DNA from: Gammaproteobacteria bacterium
GTDB lineage: Bacteria; Pseudomonadota; Gammaproteobacteria; Ga0077536
DNA length: 64,000 nt
Direction of reading: 5' to 3'
NCBI GenBank assembly: GCA_016209015.1
Contig: JACQWY010000035.1
Span: 62,001-126,000, forward strand
Part shown: positions 23,516 through 36,289 of the stretch, piece after piece
How positions within the stretch are numbered: position 1 is the first letter of the stretch
How the letters are laid out: each line of letters begins with the position of its first letter
Notes under the pieces: generated by a model
What the model was told of the DNA's origin: nothing
Databases searched by the model: none
Seen by the model: the letters and a program-made list of their open reading frames with translations, nothing else
Program-made: the position numbers and the translations under genes

Positions 23516-24594
23516 GACTCTCCTCGGTCGTTCTGTCCTTTGAGCGGTGCACGGGCCCGACCGTTCCGTCCCCGTCGGGCGGCGTGCGCGCCGAGCTCGT
23601 CGGCGAGCGCACGTGCACCGAGGGCCGCGAGCACGGTACGGAGATCCGCCGGAAGCGGCGCCACGACGCTGATCGGTTTGTCGAGCCGGAAGCGCAGGCG
23701 GTGCGCATGGAGGAACTGCCGGCGCAGGCCGGCCGCATGCAGCTTCGCGTTGAACTCGTCCTCGCCGTACTTCGAATCGCCGCCGAGCGGATGACCGATG
23801 TCCTGGGCATGGACGCGGATCTGGTGCGTGCGGCCGGTATCGAGCGTGACCGCGGCGAGTGTTGCTCCGGGCAATGCCTGCACGGTACGGAACACGGTGC
23901 GCGCCTCGCGGCCGTGCTCGCCGGCCATCATGTGCTTCTCGCCGCGCCGATCACGGCCTTCCGCGACCGCACTCGTGACCTCGAGCGGGGCCTTGCCCGG
24001 CAGCCGGCCGGCGAGGAGCGCGAGATACTCCTTCTCGACGTCGCCATCCGCGAGCATGGCGTTCAGGCGACGCAGCGTCGCCGGGTCCTTCGCGGCGATG
24101 ATTGCGCCCGAGGTCTCCCGGTCGAGGCGGTGCGCGAGATCGAGCCGGGGCGTGGCGGGGCGAAGCTTGCGCAGGACGTCGATGAGGCCGAAGGCGAGTC
24201 CCGAGCCGGCATGCACCGCGAGGCCGGGCGGCTTGTCGACGATGATGAGGCGCTCGTCCTCGTAGAGAATGGCCTCGGCGATGGCATCGGAGAGTCCCGC
24301 GGCAAGTCGCGGCGCGACCTGTTCCGGCGTCGCGACCGGCGGCACGCGCACCACCTCGCCCGCGGCGAGCCGCTGGTCGGGCTTTGCGCGCCCGCCGTTC
24401 ACGCGCACTTCGCCGCGCCGGATGATGCGGTACACGAGGGATTTCGGGACGCGGCCGAGCACCGTGCCGAGATAGTTGTCCAGCCGCCGGCCGTCGTCTT
24501 CCGGACCTACCGTGAGCAGGCGGACCTCGTTCTTCGGTGTGTTCAATGCCTGCACTCTCGATGTCCCGCAGCACGCCCCGCGATTGCTGCTCAT
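23512..24594 (-). CDS. rluC: 23S rRNA pseudouridine synthase RluC
   Basis: 360-residue RluA-family enzyme that makes pseudouridines in 23S rRNA. An S4 RNA-binding domain (RIIRRGEVRVNGGRAKPD) precedes the catalytic domain with Asp in AHRLDRETSG and the TGRTHQIRVH motif. ATG 24594 is preferred to the track start at 24627, which would lie in the probable promoter zone. The divergent rne-rluC pair is conserved. The basic tail after about residue 330 looks disordered. Confidence 0.94.
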   Translation of the reverse strand: MSSNRGACCGTSRVQALNTPKNEVRLLTVGPEDDGRRLDNYLGTVLGRVPKSLVYRIIRRGEVRVNGGRAKPDQRLAAGEVVRVPPVATPEQVAPRLAAGLSDAIAEAILYEDERLIIVDKPPGLAVHAGSGLAFGLIDVLRKLRPATPRLDLAHRLDRETSGAIIAAKDPATLRRLNAMLADGDVEKEYLALLAGRLPGKAPLEVTSAVAEGRDRRGEKHMMAGEHGREARTVFRTVQALPGATLAAVTLDTGRTHQIRVHAQDIGHPLGGDSKYGEDEFNAKLHAAGLRRQFLHAHRLRFRLDKPISVVAPLPADLRTVLAALGARALADELGAHAARRGRNGRARAPLKGQNDRGES

Positions 24595-24612
24595 CTGCAA
24601 CGCTGTTATATT
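24584..24612 (+). promoter_or_regulatory. Candidate rne promoter
   Basis: Plus strand TTGCTG, 17-nt spacer, TATATT, giving a leader of about 400 nt before rne. On the opposite strand the same bases offer TATAAC (24610-24605) with an ATGACG box 18 nt upstream for rluC, so the two promoters may overlap. This is read by eye only. Confidence 0.4.
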
Positions 24613-25023
24613 CGGCTTCGCACGCACGCGTCATCTCGTCCTCTCTGGGCGTTGGGATTTGTTCCTTACGGCCAGACAGTTAGCGCGGGTTGTGACGACA
24701 GTCTATCAAATGCCCCGGGGCATAGGTTACGCCGCCCCGCCGGGCTTTGGGTTCATCGGTTTCGGATGGACTGTCGACACCAATCGAGTCGGGTAAATCA
24801 CGCAGGCACACTTTCGGCAGTCTCTGCATCGCCTCGCTTTGCCACGAATCGACGCTGACCGGCACGCTCCGCCGGGATGAACCGAGCTGCGTGTTATCCG
24901 CCCCGCTCGCGGGGACCCGTGACATGCGCGTCCGTTAGAACGCCCTCGGCAGTGCCGGCCAACGACAGGCGGCCAAGAGCCAGGGCCGGCGGCCTTCGCG
25001 GACGCCAAGCAAAGGATTTCTAC
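24613..25023 (+). other. rne: Long untranslated leader of rne
   Basis: About 410 nt without a convincing gene. It holds several possible stems, such as ccccg/cgggg at 24901-24914 with loop ctcg. In enterobacteria the rne leader binds RNase E and mediates feedback control; a like role here is inferred from position and length. No tRNA or known riboswitch was recognised. The ribosome-binding site AAGGA is just before ATG 25024. Confidence 0.5.
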
Positions 25024-27735
25024 ATGAAGAGAATGCTGATCAACGCAACTCAGCGTGAAGAGTTGCGCGTTGCCCTCGTCGACGGCCAACGGCTGTTCGA
25101 CCTCGACATCGAGGCGACGGGCAAGGAACAGAAGAAGTCGAACATCTACAAGGGCCGGATCATCCGCATCGAGCCCAGCCTCGAGGCGGCGTTCGTCGAC
25201 TACGGCGCCGATCGCCACGGTTTCCTCCCCCTCAAGGAAGTCGCCCGCTCCTACTTCAAGGAAGGTGCCCGCACGAGCGGCAAGATCGCCATTCGCGAGG
25301 TGCTGGAAGAGGGTCAGGAGCTCGTCGTCCAGGTCGAGAAGGAAGAGCGCGGCAACAAGGGCGCGGCGCTCACCACGTTCATCAGCCTGGCCGGGCGCTA
25401 CCTCGTCGCCATGCCGAACAACCCGCGCGCCGGCGGCGTCTCGCGCCAGATCGAGGGCGAGGCCCGCGAGGAAGCGAAGGAAGCACTGGCCTCGCTCAAC
25501 GTGCCGACGAACTTCGGGCTCATCCTGCGCACGGCCGGCATCGACCAGTCGCCCGAGGAACTGCAATGGGACTTCGACTACCTGCTCCAGCTCTGGGCGG
25601 CGGTCGAGGAAGCCGCCAAGAGCCGTCCTGCACCCTTCCTGATCTACCAGGACCAGAACGTCATCATCCGCGCGATCCGCGATTATCTGCGTAACGACAT
25701 CGCCGAGATCCTGGTCGACGACCGCAAGCTCTTCGATACCGCCTGCGAGTTCATGAAGCAGGTGATGCCGCACAACCTCGGCAAGATCAAGCACTACACG
25801 GACAGCGTACCGCTGTTCACGCGCTACCAGATCGAGATGCAGATCGAGAACGCATTCAGCCGCGAGGTGCGCCTGCCGAGCGGCGGCGCGCTCGTCATCG
25901 AGCCGACGGAAGCGTTGATCACCATCGACATCAACTCCGCCCGCGCGACGCACGGCAGCGACATCGAGGAGACGGCGCTCAACACGAACCTCGAGGCCGC
26001 GGACGAGATCGCGACCCAGCTCCGGCTGCGCGACCTCGGCGGTCTCATCGTGGTCGACTTCATCGACATGATGTCCTCGAAGAACCAGCGCGCCGTCGAG
26101 AACCGCATGCGCGACGCCGTGAAGATGGACCGCGCGCGCGTCCAGATCGGCCGTATCTCGCGCTTCGGTCTGCTCGAGATGTCGCGCCAGCGCCTGCGGC
26201 CCTCGCTCTCGGAATTCAGCCACGAAATCTGCCCGCGCTGCGACGGCGTCGGAACCATTCGCAGCGTCAAGTCGACGGCGCTGTCGGTGCTGCGCGTCAT
26301 CGAGGAAGAGGCGATGAAGGACTCGACGGCGAAAGTCGCCGCCCAGGTCCCGGTGGACGTCGCGACCTTCCTGCTGAACGAAAAGCGCCAGGACGTCACC
26401 CGCATCGAGGAACGTCAGGAAATCGGCATCCTGCTCATCCCGAACCAGAATCTCGAGACGCCGCATTTCCAGATCACGCGCATCCGCGATCAGGACCTCG
26501 CGAAGCGCGAGCTCGGCGAGTCCTACGAGATGGTGAACGAGGTCGAGACGAAGCCCGTCCAGGACTACACGAAGCTGACCTCCACGCCGAGCCGCGAGCA
26601 GCCGGCAATCAAGGAAATCGTCCGCGCGACCCCGAAGCCGCCCACTCCCGAAACCGAGCGGCCGGCCCCGGAACCGCAGCAGGCTCCGGGCCTCATTCGC
26701 AGGATCTTCTCCGGGCTCTTCGGCGGCGGTCCCGCGCTCGCGCCGGCGCCGACGCCGGCCGTGGCCCCTGCGCCGGCCGCGTCCACCGACACCGAGCAGC
26801 GACGCCGACGGCCGCAACCCACGGGCGAGCGGCAGAGCGCACCGGATCGTGAACGCTCCGCCGAGGGCGGCGCGCGTGGCGGCGAAGAGAAGCGCGGACG
26901 CCGGCGCGGCGGGCGCGGGCGCGGCGAAGCACGTGAAGGCAACCGCGGCGAAGCACGTGAAGGCAACCGCGGCGAAGCACGTGAAGGCAACCGTGGCGAA
27001 GCTCGTGAAGGCAACCGCGGCGAAGCTCGTGAAGGCAGCCGTGGCGAAGCTCGTGAAGGCAACCGTGGCGAAGCACGCCGTGGCGAAGCTCGTGAAGGCA
27101 GCCGTGGCGAAGCTCGTGAAGGCAACCGTGGCGAAGCTCGTGAAGGCAACCGTGGCGAAGCTCGTGAAGGCGGCCGCGGCGAAGCACGTGAAGGCAACCG
27201 CGGCGAAGCTCGTGAAGGCCATCGCGGCGAAGCTCGTGAAGGCAACCGCGGCGAAGGTCGCGAGGGTAATCGCGGCGAAGGTCGCCGGGAGCGCGGGCCG
27301 CGCGGGGACGGGCAGCGCGGGGAGCGCCAGCCGCGCCAGGAACCGGCCCGCGACGAAGCAGCGGTGGCCCCGGAAGAGACGCGTAGCACGGAGTCGCCGG
27401 TGCCGGTCGCCGAAAGCTCCGCGCCGGCACCAGGCGCCGAACCGGTCGCGACGCGGGTCGTGAGCGAAGCCCCCGGCGAGTTCCGCATCGAGCGCGTGGC
27501 GCCACCGGCCCCGGAGCCCGTGGCTGCGCCGCCGCAGGAACGCCCGCTGCCGGCGCCCGAACCGAGTCCGGGACCGGCGCTGCAACACGACGCCGCGCCG
27601 CCGCCTGCGGCGCCGCCGCCGCAGGAACCGCAGGCACCACGTGCTGCGCCGCAGGTCGAAGCGCCGGCCCGTCCGGAACCGGCCGCGGCTCCGGAGCCCG
27701 CGCGTCACACCGCTGAAGGATCCGACGGGAATTGA
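25024..27735 (+). CDS. rne: Ribonuclease E
   Basis: 903-residue endoribonuclease and degradosome scaffold. The catalytic half (to about 500) shows the S1 domain ([19 protein letters not shown]), the DNase I-like metal site (TIDINS and VDFIDM) and the zinc-link CPRCDG. The tail is disordered: a Pro-rich part with [11 protein letters not shown], a possible membrane-targeting amphipathic helix (about 558-568), then an Arg/Glu/Gly repeat array, then Pro/Ala-rich sequence. ATG 25024 with AAGGA is preferred to the longer track ORF, which reads through the leader. The tail is unlike E. coli in sequence but has the same layout. Confidence 0.96.
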   Translation: MKRMLINATQREELRVALVDGQRLFDLDIEATGKEQKKSNIYKGRIIRIEPSLEAAFVDYGADRHGFLPLKEVARSYFKEGARTSGKIAIREVLEEGQELVVQVEKEERGNKGAALTTFISLAGRYLVAMPNNPRAGGVSRQIEGEAREEAKEALASLNVPTNFGLILRTAGIDQSPEELQWDFDYLLQLWAAVEEAAKSRPAPFLIYQDQNVIIRAIRDYLRNDIAEILVDDRKLFDTACEFMKQVMPHNLGKIKHYTDSVPLFTRYQIEMQIENAFSREVRLPSGGALVIEPTEALITIDINSARATHGSDIEETALNTNLEAADEIATQLRLRDLGGLIVVDFIDMMSSKNQRAVENRMRDAVKMDRARVQIGRISRFGLLEMSRQRLRPSLSEFSHEICPRCDGVGTIRSVKSTALSVLRVIEEEAMKDSTAKVAAQVPVDVATFLLNEKRQDVTRIEERQEIGILLIPNQNLETPHFQITRIRDQDLAKRELGESYEMVNEVETKPVQDYTKLTSTPSREQPAIKEIVRATPKPPTPETERPAPEPQQAPGLIRRIFSGLFGGGPALAPAPTPAVAPAPAASTDTEQRRRRPQPTGERQSAPDRERSAEGGARGGEEKRGRRRGGRGRGEAREGNRGEAREGNRGEAREGNRGEAREGNRGEAREGSRGEAREGNRGEARRGEAREGSRGEAREGNRGEAREGNRGEAREGGRGEAREGNRGEAREGHRGEAREGNRGEGREGNRGEGRRERGPRGDGQRGERQPRQEPARDEAAVAPEETRSTESPVPVAESSAPAPGAEPVATRVVSEAPGEFRIERVAPPAPEPVAAPPQERPLPAPEPSPGPALQHDAAPPPAAPPPQEPQAPRAAPQVEAPARPEPAAAPEPARHTAEGSDGN
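26923..27273 (+). repeat. 24-bp tandem repeat array in the rne tail
   Basis: Fourteen full 24-bp units plus one 15-bp partial, each coding for GEAREGNR or close variants (S, G or H at position 7; the last unit GEGREGNR). The consensus is ggcgaagctcgtgaaggcaa plus a cgc or cgt codon. The units are in frame with rne and carry both silent and coding changes. The array likely serves as an RNA-binding Arg-rich segment. Confidence 0.95.
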
Positions 27736-27742
27736 GGTCTGC

Positions 27743-27768
27743 GCCTGCCGGGCTCCGGCCCGGCAGGC
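27743..27768. terminator. Bidirectional terminator-like hairpin between rne and prfC
   Basis: Perfect 11-bp stem (gcctgccgggc / gcccggcaggc) closed by a tccg loop, i.e. a UNCG tetraloop on the plus strand RNA. It lies in the 39-bp convergent gap. No U tract follows on either strand, as is common in high-GC genomes. Confidence 0.6.
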
Positions 27769-27774
27769 AATCGC

Positions 27775-29370
<1,596 letters not shown>

Positions 29371-29390
29371 GATCTTGCTACTCGGTTCGT

Positions 29391-29771
29391 TCAGGCGGTT
29401 TCGAGGACGACGAAGGCGATGGCGTAATCGCGCTCGTCGCTGAGGGAAATGTGGCTGCCGGCGATGCGGAATTCCTCGAACAATGCCGCGACGGCGCCGT
29501 GGCATTGCAGATCGGGCTTGCCGGCCGCGTCATTCACGACTTCGATGCGCCGCGGCGAGACGCCGCGGCGGAAGCCCGTGCCGAGCGCCTTCGAGGTCGC
29601 TTCCTTCGCGGCGAAGCGCAGCGCGAGGAATCGCACGGGGTCCTTCGTCGACTCGAAGCGCACGAGCTCGTTCGGGCCGAGGATCCGCCGCGCGAAACGC
29701 ACACCGTACTCGGACCACACGCGCCTGATGCGCGCGACCTCGACGATGTCCGTACCGACGCCGTAGATCAC
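29391..29771 (-). CDS. acpS: Holo-ACP synthase
   Basis: 126-residue phosphopantetheinyl transferase that activates AcpP. The Mg-binding Asp is in GVGTDIVEV and the Glu in [16 protein letters not shown]. Start GTG 29771 overlaps the pdxJ stop as GTGA. pdxJ-acpS is a conserved pair. The track shows a 282-residue frame whose first half is a shadow of pdxJ. Confidence 0.95.
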   Translation of the reverse strand: MIYGVGTDIVEVARIRRVWSEYGVRFARRILGPNELVRFESTKDPVRFLALRFAAKEATSKALGTGFRRGVSPRRIEVVNDAAGKPDLQCHGAVAALFEEFRIAGSHISLSDERDYAIAFVVLETA

Positions 29772-30505
29772 CGTCGCGCCTCGATCATGAGCCGCTTCAT
29801 CTCGGCGACCGCGGTGTGGAAGCCGTCGAAAACGGCGCGGGCGACGATCGCATGTCCGATGTTCAGCTCGGCGATTTCCGGCAGGCCGGCGATGGCCTGC
29901 ACATTCTCGTAATGCAGACCGTGGCCCGCGTTCACCCGTAAGCCGAGACCGGCGGCGAGCGTCGCCGCACGGGCGATCCGCGCGAGCTCCGCGGCCTGGG
30001 CGGGGCCGGCGGCTTCGGCATAAGTCCCGGTATGCAGCTCGATGGCCGGCGCACCGGCAGCGTGCGCGGCGCGGATCTGGGCCTCGTCCGGATCGATGAA
30101 GAGCGAGACCACGACGTTCGCGCGGGCGAGGCGCGCGCAGGCTTCGTGCAAACCCGCGCCGAGCGCGACGACGTCGAGACCGCCCTCGGTCGTGAGCTCC
30201 GCGCGCTTCTCCGGCACGAGGCAGCAGTGCTGCGGGCATACGGATTCCGCGATCGCAATCATCTCCGCCGTCACCGCCATCTCGAGGTTCAGCTTCGTGG
30301 CGAGGCGCGCCCGCAGTTCCGCGATGTCGCGATCCTGGATGTGACGGCGATCCTCGCGCAGGTGGGCCGTGATCAGATCCGCGCCGGCGGCTTCCGCGGC
30401 GAGCGCGGCGGCGACCGGATCGGGATAGACCGTGCCGCGCGCCTGACGCAGCGTCGCCACGTGATCGACATTCACGCCGAGATCGATTGCAGAGCGATGG
30501 GCCAT
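29768..30505 (-). CDS. pdxJ: Pyridoxine 5'-phosphate synthase
   Basis: 245-residue TIM-barrel enzyme making pyridoxine phosphate from 3-amino-2-oxopropyl phosphate and deoxyxylulose phosphate. [15 protein letters not shown] at the N-terminus, HLREDRRHI and [13 protein letters not shown] are family signatures. ATG 30505 is the first sensible start after recO (85-nt gap); no strong Shine-Dalgarno is seen. The gene overlaps acpS by 4 nt. Confidence 0.95.
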   Translation of the reverse strand: MAHRSAIDLGVNVDHVATLRQARGTVYPDPVAAALAAEAAGADLITAHLREDRRHIQDRDIAELRARLATKLNLEMAVTAEMIAIAESVCPQHCCLVPEKRAELTTEGGLDVVALGAGLHEACARLARANVVVSLFIDPDEAQIRAAHAAGAPAIELHTGTYAEAAGPAQAAELARIARAATLAAGLGLRVNAGHGLHYENVQAIAGLPEIAELNIGHAIVARAVFDGFHTAVAEMKRLMIEARR

Positions 30506-30590
30506 GGCGGATGGGTGTTCGAATGTCGGGCTCAACAGGGGCGCGTAGTTTAGCGCCTGGCGGCCGCCGGGAACAGGAAGCGGGCCGCGC

Positions 30591-31307
30591 TCAGCTCCCG
30601 CCGGCCGCGCCGCCTTCGAACAGGGTTCGCGACGCGAGCGGTTTGTCGCCGAGGTAGTGCCGGAGCACGAAGCGGAGCAGACGCTTCGCGTGCGGCAGGT
30701 CGTCGGCCTCGAGCACCGTCTCACCGCCGAGCGCGAGCAGCACGGCGCCCGGCACGGCGACACTGCGCTGCGTCGGTGGCGGCTGCGGCAACGGGCCGCG
30801 CTCGACCGCGTAGTGATAAGTCCGGCCGGGCTCGATGGGCTCGTGCGTGTCGGCGGTACCGGTCAGTTGCAGGGCGTAGCCGCAGGCCTCGAGCAGCGCG
30901 AGCTCGAAGCGGCGGAGCACGGCTTCCAGCGGCGCATCCCCAGCGAGCGCGGCGAGACAGGCCATGTAGCTGCGGTAGAGATCCTCGTTCGGATCGGCGC
31001 GGTGCGCGAAGCGCATGACGAGCTCGTTCGCGTACATGCCGCTGTAGAGGCGCTCGCCGGCGAGCAGGTGGGGCCGGCCCGCCGGTTCGCAGTGCGCGAG
31101 CGTGAGCAGTTCGCCGCGTCCGCCGATCGTGAACACCAGCGGCCGGAACTGCTGCAGGACCTCCGCCCCGCCCTTGCGCCGCTGCACGCCGCGCGCGACG
31201 ACTCCGAGACGGCCGTGCTGCGCGGTCAGGATTTCGAGGATGAGGCTCGTCTCGCGGTACGCGCGGCGATGGAGGATGTAACCCGGCTCAGCCTCGATCC
31301 GGCTCAC
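30591..31307 (-). CDS. recO: DNA repair protein RecO
   Basis: 238-residue recombination mediator that works with RecR and RecF to load RecA. The N-terminal OB-fold region ([28 protein letters not shown]) and the helical C-terminal part are recognisable. No zinc-finger Cys cluster, as in other gammaproteobacteria. It is 9 nt after era in the usual rnc-era-recO-pdxJ order. Confidence 0.93.
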   Translation of the reverse strand: MSRIEAEPGYILHRRAYRETSLILEILTAQHGRLGVVARGVQRRKGGAEVLQQFRPLVFTIGGRGELLTLAHCEPAGRPHLLAGERLYSGMYANELVMRFAHRADPNEDLYRSYMACLAALAGDAPLEAVLRRFELALLEACGYALQLTGTADTHEPIEPGRTYHYAVERGPLPQPPPTQRSVAVPGAVLLALGGETVLEADDLPHAKRLLRFVLRHYLGDKPLASRTLFEGGAAGGS

Positions 31308-31316
31308 GGCGACCGT

Positions 31317-32207
31317 TCATTCGCCCGGCTCGGCGAGCGGGAAGTGACGCGGATCCTCGCTCCAGTTCTCCTGCAGACGAACCCAGCAGCGCAGGTAGAC
31401 TTTCCGATCGAGCAGGCGCTCGAGATCGATGCGCGCCTCGCTCGAGACGAGCTTGAGACGCTCGCCCTTGTTGCCGATCACGATCGCCTTCTGGCCTTCG
31501 CGCTCGACCCAGATCGTGGCCTCGATGTGCGTGATCGCGTCCTGCTCCTCGAATTTGTCGAGCGTCACGTGCACGGCATACGGCAGCTCGTCGCCGAGCT
31601 GGCGCGTGAGCTTCTCGCGGATCATCTCGGCGGCGAGGAAGCGCACCGGGCGATCCGTCACCTCGTCCTCGCCGTAGCGGTGCCGGGCCTCCGGCAGGTA
31701 TTGCGCGATCGTCTCGAGCAGGAGATCGACGTTGTCGCCGGACAGCGCGCAAGTCGGAATCATGTGCCGGAAATGATGGCGCTGATCGAGCTCCGCCATG
31801 AGCGCGAGCAGCCGCTCCTTGGGATGCACGCGATCGTGCTTGTTCAGCGCGAGCAGGCAGGGCAGCTCGCCGTGCGGCAGGGCCGCCGCGACTTCTTCGT
31901 CCTCGTCCATCCAGCGTCGCGCGTCGCAGACCATCACGACCGCGTCGATATCGGACAGCGCGATGTCGATCTGCCGGTTCATGAAGCGGTTCAGGTGGCC
32001 CTTCGGCTGACGCTGCCAGCCGGGCGTATCGATGAACAGGAACTGGTTCGGGCCCGCGGTGTGGATGCCGAGCAGCCGGTGACGCGTGGTCTGCGGCTTG
32101 CGCGAGGTGATGCTGATCTTCTGGCCGACGATGCGGTTGAGCAGCGTTGACTTGCCGACGTTCGGCCGGCCGACGATGGCGACGGTGCCGCAGCGCGTTG
32201 CGTTCAT
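31317..32207 (-). CDS. era: GTPase Era
   Basis: 296-residue GTPase for 30S ribosome assembly. G1 GRPNVGKST, G3 DTPGW, G4 NKHDR and a C-terminal KH domain that binds 16S rRNA (KAIVIGNKGERLK). It starts 4 nt after the rnc stop. Length and motifs are normal. Confidence 0.97.
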   Translation of the reverse strand: MNATRCGTVAIVGRPNVGKSTLLNRIVGQKISITSRKPQTTRHRLLGIHTAGPNQFLFIDTPGWQRQPKGHLNRFMNRQIDIALSDIDAVVMVCDARRWMDEDEEVAAALPHGELPCLLALNKHDRVHPKERLLALMAELDQRHHFRHMIPTCALSGDNVDLLLETIAQYLPEARHRYGEDEVTDRPVRFLAAEMIREKLTRQLGDELPYAVHVTLDKFEEQDAITHIEATIWVEREGQKAIVIGNKGERLKLVSSEARIDLERLLDRKVYLRCWVRLQENWSEDPRHFPLAEPGE

Positions 32208-32211
32208 CGGA

Positions 32212-32913
32212 TCACTCCTTCACGAATTGCGCCTGCGCGGCGGCGAGCGCGAGACGGGCGGCTTCCTGCTCGGCGCGGCGACGGCTCTTGCCTTCAGCCT
32301 CGACCGCGAGGTCGAGCGCGGGAATGGCGCATTCGATCAGAAAGGTCTGGTTGTGCGGCGGACCGCTCACGTCGAGCGTGCGATACGCGGGCAGGGCATG
32401 GCGCCGGCTCTGCAGGTACTCCTGCAACTGGGTCTTCGGATCCTTCGTGGCGTCCTTCGGGTCGATGGTCGCGAAACGCTCGGCGAACCAGGCATCCACG
32501 CGCTCGCGACAGGCCTCCATGCCGCCGTCGAGGAAGACGGCCCCGACGAGCGCCTCGAAGCAGTTCGCGAGGATCGAATCGCGGCGCCAGCCGCCGCTCT
32601 TCAACTCGCCCTCGCCGAGCCGCAGATGTGCGCCGAGGTCGAGTCCGCGGGCGATGGCGGCGAGGCTGTCGCGATTCACGAGCGTGGCGCGTGTGCGGGT
32701 GAGCGCGCCTTCATCGGCATCCGGGAAACGATTGAACAGATAGTCGGCAATCATGAAACCGATCAGCGCGTCCCCGAGGAATTCCAGTCGCTCGTTGTGC
32801 TCGCCGGCCGCACTGCGATGCGTGAGCGCCCGCTCGAGCAGCGTCTGGTCCTTGAAACGGTAGCCGAGGAACTCGCCGTCCGGGCGCTCGGCGCGTACGC
32901 GGGGCTGGCCCAA
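32212..32913 (-). CDS. rnc: Ribonuclease III
   Basis: 233-residue double-strand-specific RNase that processes rRNA. Signature HNERLEFLGDA, catalytic Glu in ANCFEALVGAVFLDGG, and a C-terminal double-stranded RNA binding domain (DPKTQLQEYLQ, GKSRRRAEQEAAR). The TTG at 32913 is chosen: GGAG lies 5 nt upstream, it starts 2 nt after the DUF4845 stop, and it gives the usual length. The track start at 32997 would place a basic extension read from the previous gene. Confidence 0.93.
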   Translation of the reverse strand: MGQPRVRAERPDGEFLGYRFKDQTLLERALTHRSAAGEHNERLEFLGDALIGFMIADYLFNRFPDADEGALTRTRATLVNRDSLAAIARGLDLGAHLRLGEGELKSGGWRRDSILANCFEALVGAVFLDGGMEACRERVDAWFAERFATIDPKDATKDPKTQLQEYLQSRRHALPAYRTLDVSGPPHNQTFLIECAIPALDLAVEAEGKSRRRAEQEAARLALAAAQAQFVKE

Positions 32914-32915
32914 CG

Positions 32916-33329
32916 CTACTCCGAGGATGCCGCCGCGCCGCCGCCGGCGATGTCGAGCGATTTGGAGTAATTGAGCACGACGTCGAGGTTGCAGCACAGC
33001 TCACCGCGGATCTCGTACTCGAGCAGCACGTTGCGGCGATCCTCGCCCTTCTTCGGCTGGACCTGGAGCAGGCGGCCGAACTCCTGGGTCGTCCAGCGAT
33101 CGACGTCGGAGACCTCGAAGTTCTTCATGATCTCGCGGACGATCTCGGGCTTCGTCATGTGCGAGATGCCGGGATCCTTCGCGAGCTTGTCGAGCGCCAT
33201 GTCGACTTTCATCTTCTCGTTGTACAGGGGAAAGAGCTTCATGCCGACGAGCGCGCACACGCCCAGGACGATGCACAGGTAAATCAGACCGCTCAGCGAG
33301 ATGCCGCGTTGACCATGCTTCGGATTCAT
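32916..33329 (-). CDS. DUF4845 membrane protein
   Basis: 137-residue protein with one N-terminal membrane segment (LSGLIYLCIVLGVCALVGMKLF, about 13-34) and a soluble remainder. Such proteins lie between lepB and rnc in many gammaproteobacteria; the function is not known. The N-terminus (QRGISLSGLI) resembles a type IV pilin-like leader region, but no Glu+5 cleavage site is clear. Start ATG 33329 has GGGGAGC upstream. The longer track ORF reads into lepB. Confidence 0.88.
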   Translation of the reverse strand: MNPKHGQRGISLSGLIYLCIVLGVCALVGMKLFPLYNEKMKVDMALDKLAKDPGISHMTKPEIVREIMKNFEVSDVDRWTTQEFGRLLQVQPKKGEDRRNVLLEYEIRGELCCNLDVVLNYSKSLDIAGGGAAASSE

Positions 33330-33349
33330 GTGTGCTCCCCTCTTCCTGG

Positions 33350-34116
33350 CTATCGAATCTTCGTCCCGATCCGGCTCAAGTCGGGCCCCCGATCCCAGTT
33401 CATCCAGATCATGAAAGCCCGCCCGATGAGATTCTGATCGGGGACGAAGCCCCAATACCGCGAGTCGCGGCTATTGTCCCGGTTGTCTCCGAGAACGAAG
33501 TATTGACCTTGCGGCACAGTGTACTCGTTATTGAAGGACATTACCCCGGGGTTGACGATGACGTGGTGCGTGACGCCGTTGTCGAGTGTCTCGTTCAGGA
33601 GCTTGTTGCCGGTATGCGCGGCGGCCGAGCGCACGCCGATGTAAGTGCCGGTCTCCTCGTAGCCGAATTCCCTGCCGTTCACGTAGACGCGCCGATCGCG
33701 ATATTCGATCTTGTCGCCCGGCAGACCGATGATGCGCTTGATGAACGGCGTCGACGGATCCTCGGGATAGCGGAACACGACGACGTCGCCGCGCTGCGGC
33801 TGGTTGATCTCGATGACCTTCCTGTTGAGCACCGGCAGCCGGATGCCATAGGTGAATTTGTTGACCAGGATGAAGTCGCCGACGAGCAGCGTCGGCACCA
33901 TGGAGCCGGACGGAATTCGGAAGGGCTCGACGAGGAACGACCTCAGCAGGAGCACGAGCACGAAAATCGGGAAGAACGACTTCGCGTACTCCACGACGAT
34001 CGGCAGGCTGCTCTCGCCGTGCAGCGTACGCCGCGGCGCGAGCACGAGCGCGTCGAAAGCCCAGATCAAGCCGCTGACCAGGACCAGCAGCACCATCACC
34101 AGTGAGAAGTCCCAAA

Positions 34117-34120
<4 letters not shown>
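33350..34120 (-). CDS. lepB: Signal peptidase I
   Basis: 256-residue inner membrane leader peptidase that cuts Sec and Tat signal peptides. Two N-terminal membrane segments (about 6-24 and 48-62), catalytic Ser73 in PSGSMVPTL and Lys128 in [11 protein letters not shown], plus the [11 protein letters not shown] box. ATG 34120 overlaps the lepA stop as ATGA. It probably processes the exported proteins seen elsewhere in the window. Confidence 0.97.
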
Positions 34121-35913
<1,793 letters not shown>

Positions 35914-36021
35914 GCTGCTACGGGCCGCGACCGGCCCGCTGTTCGATTCGTCAGTAGAGATCATTCGCGGGAATTCTATCCGACTCGGTCCCCCTAGCCC
36001 ACCCTGGCGACCGGTCCGGGC

Positions 36022-36282
36022 TCACAGGCCGTGGCTGCGGAGCGCCGCCTCGAGCGCCGGCGTCGCGATCGGGCCGGTGCAGATCTCGATGTCGCCGTCG
36101 AGCAGCACCGGCACGCGCGGGCCGTAGCGGTTCGCGAGCTCCTCCGTCGAATCCACGTCGACGAAGCGGTAGCCGAAGCGGAGTGCCGGGCGCAGCGTGT
36201 CGAGCTGCGCCGCGAGGTCTTCGCAGAGATCGCACAGGGGCCTGCCCAGCAGCAGGAGCTCCGGGACGGGAGCGCCGCTCAT
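36022..36282 (-). CDS. Glutaredoxin-like protein (DUF836)
   Basis: 86-residue thioredoxin-fold protein with a CxxC redox motif (RPLCDLCED, about 14-22) and the cis-Pro in GPRVPVLLDG. Family DUF836 is common near lepA or mucD in gammaproteobacteria. It is 7 nt after mucD, so probably in the same transcript. The substrate is unknown. Confidence 0.9.
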   Translation of the reverse strand: MSGAPVPELLLLGRPLCDLCEDLAAQLDTLRPALRFGYRFVDVDSTEELANRYGPRVPVLLDGDIEICTGPIATPALEAALRSHGL

Positions 36283-36289
36283 CGCGGCC

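Noticed and set aside
26923-27273. Possible CRISPR array
   Set aside because: Units are directly joined without spacers and code in frame for RNase E.
26849-27463. Histone H1-like Lys/Ala repeat ORF in another frame of rne
   Set aside because: It exists only because the 24-bp repeat is divisible by three; no ribosome site, and it lies wholly inside rne.
24727-27708. 993-residue minus-strand ORF opposite rne
   Set aside because: Antisense to a certain rne gene; the protein is low complexity and its repeats only mirror the rne array.
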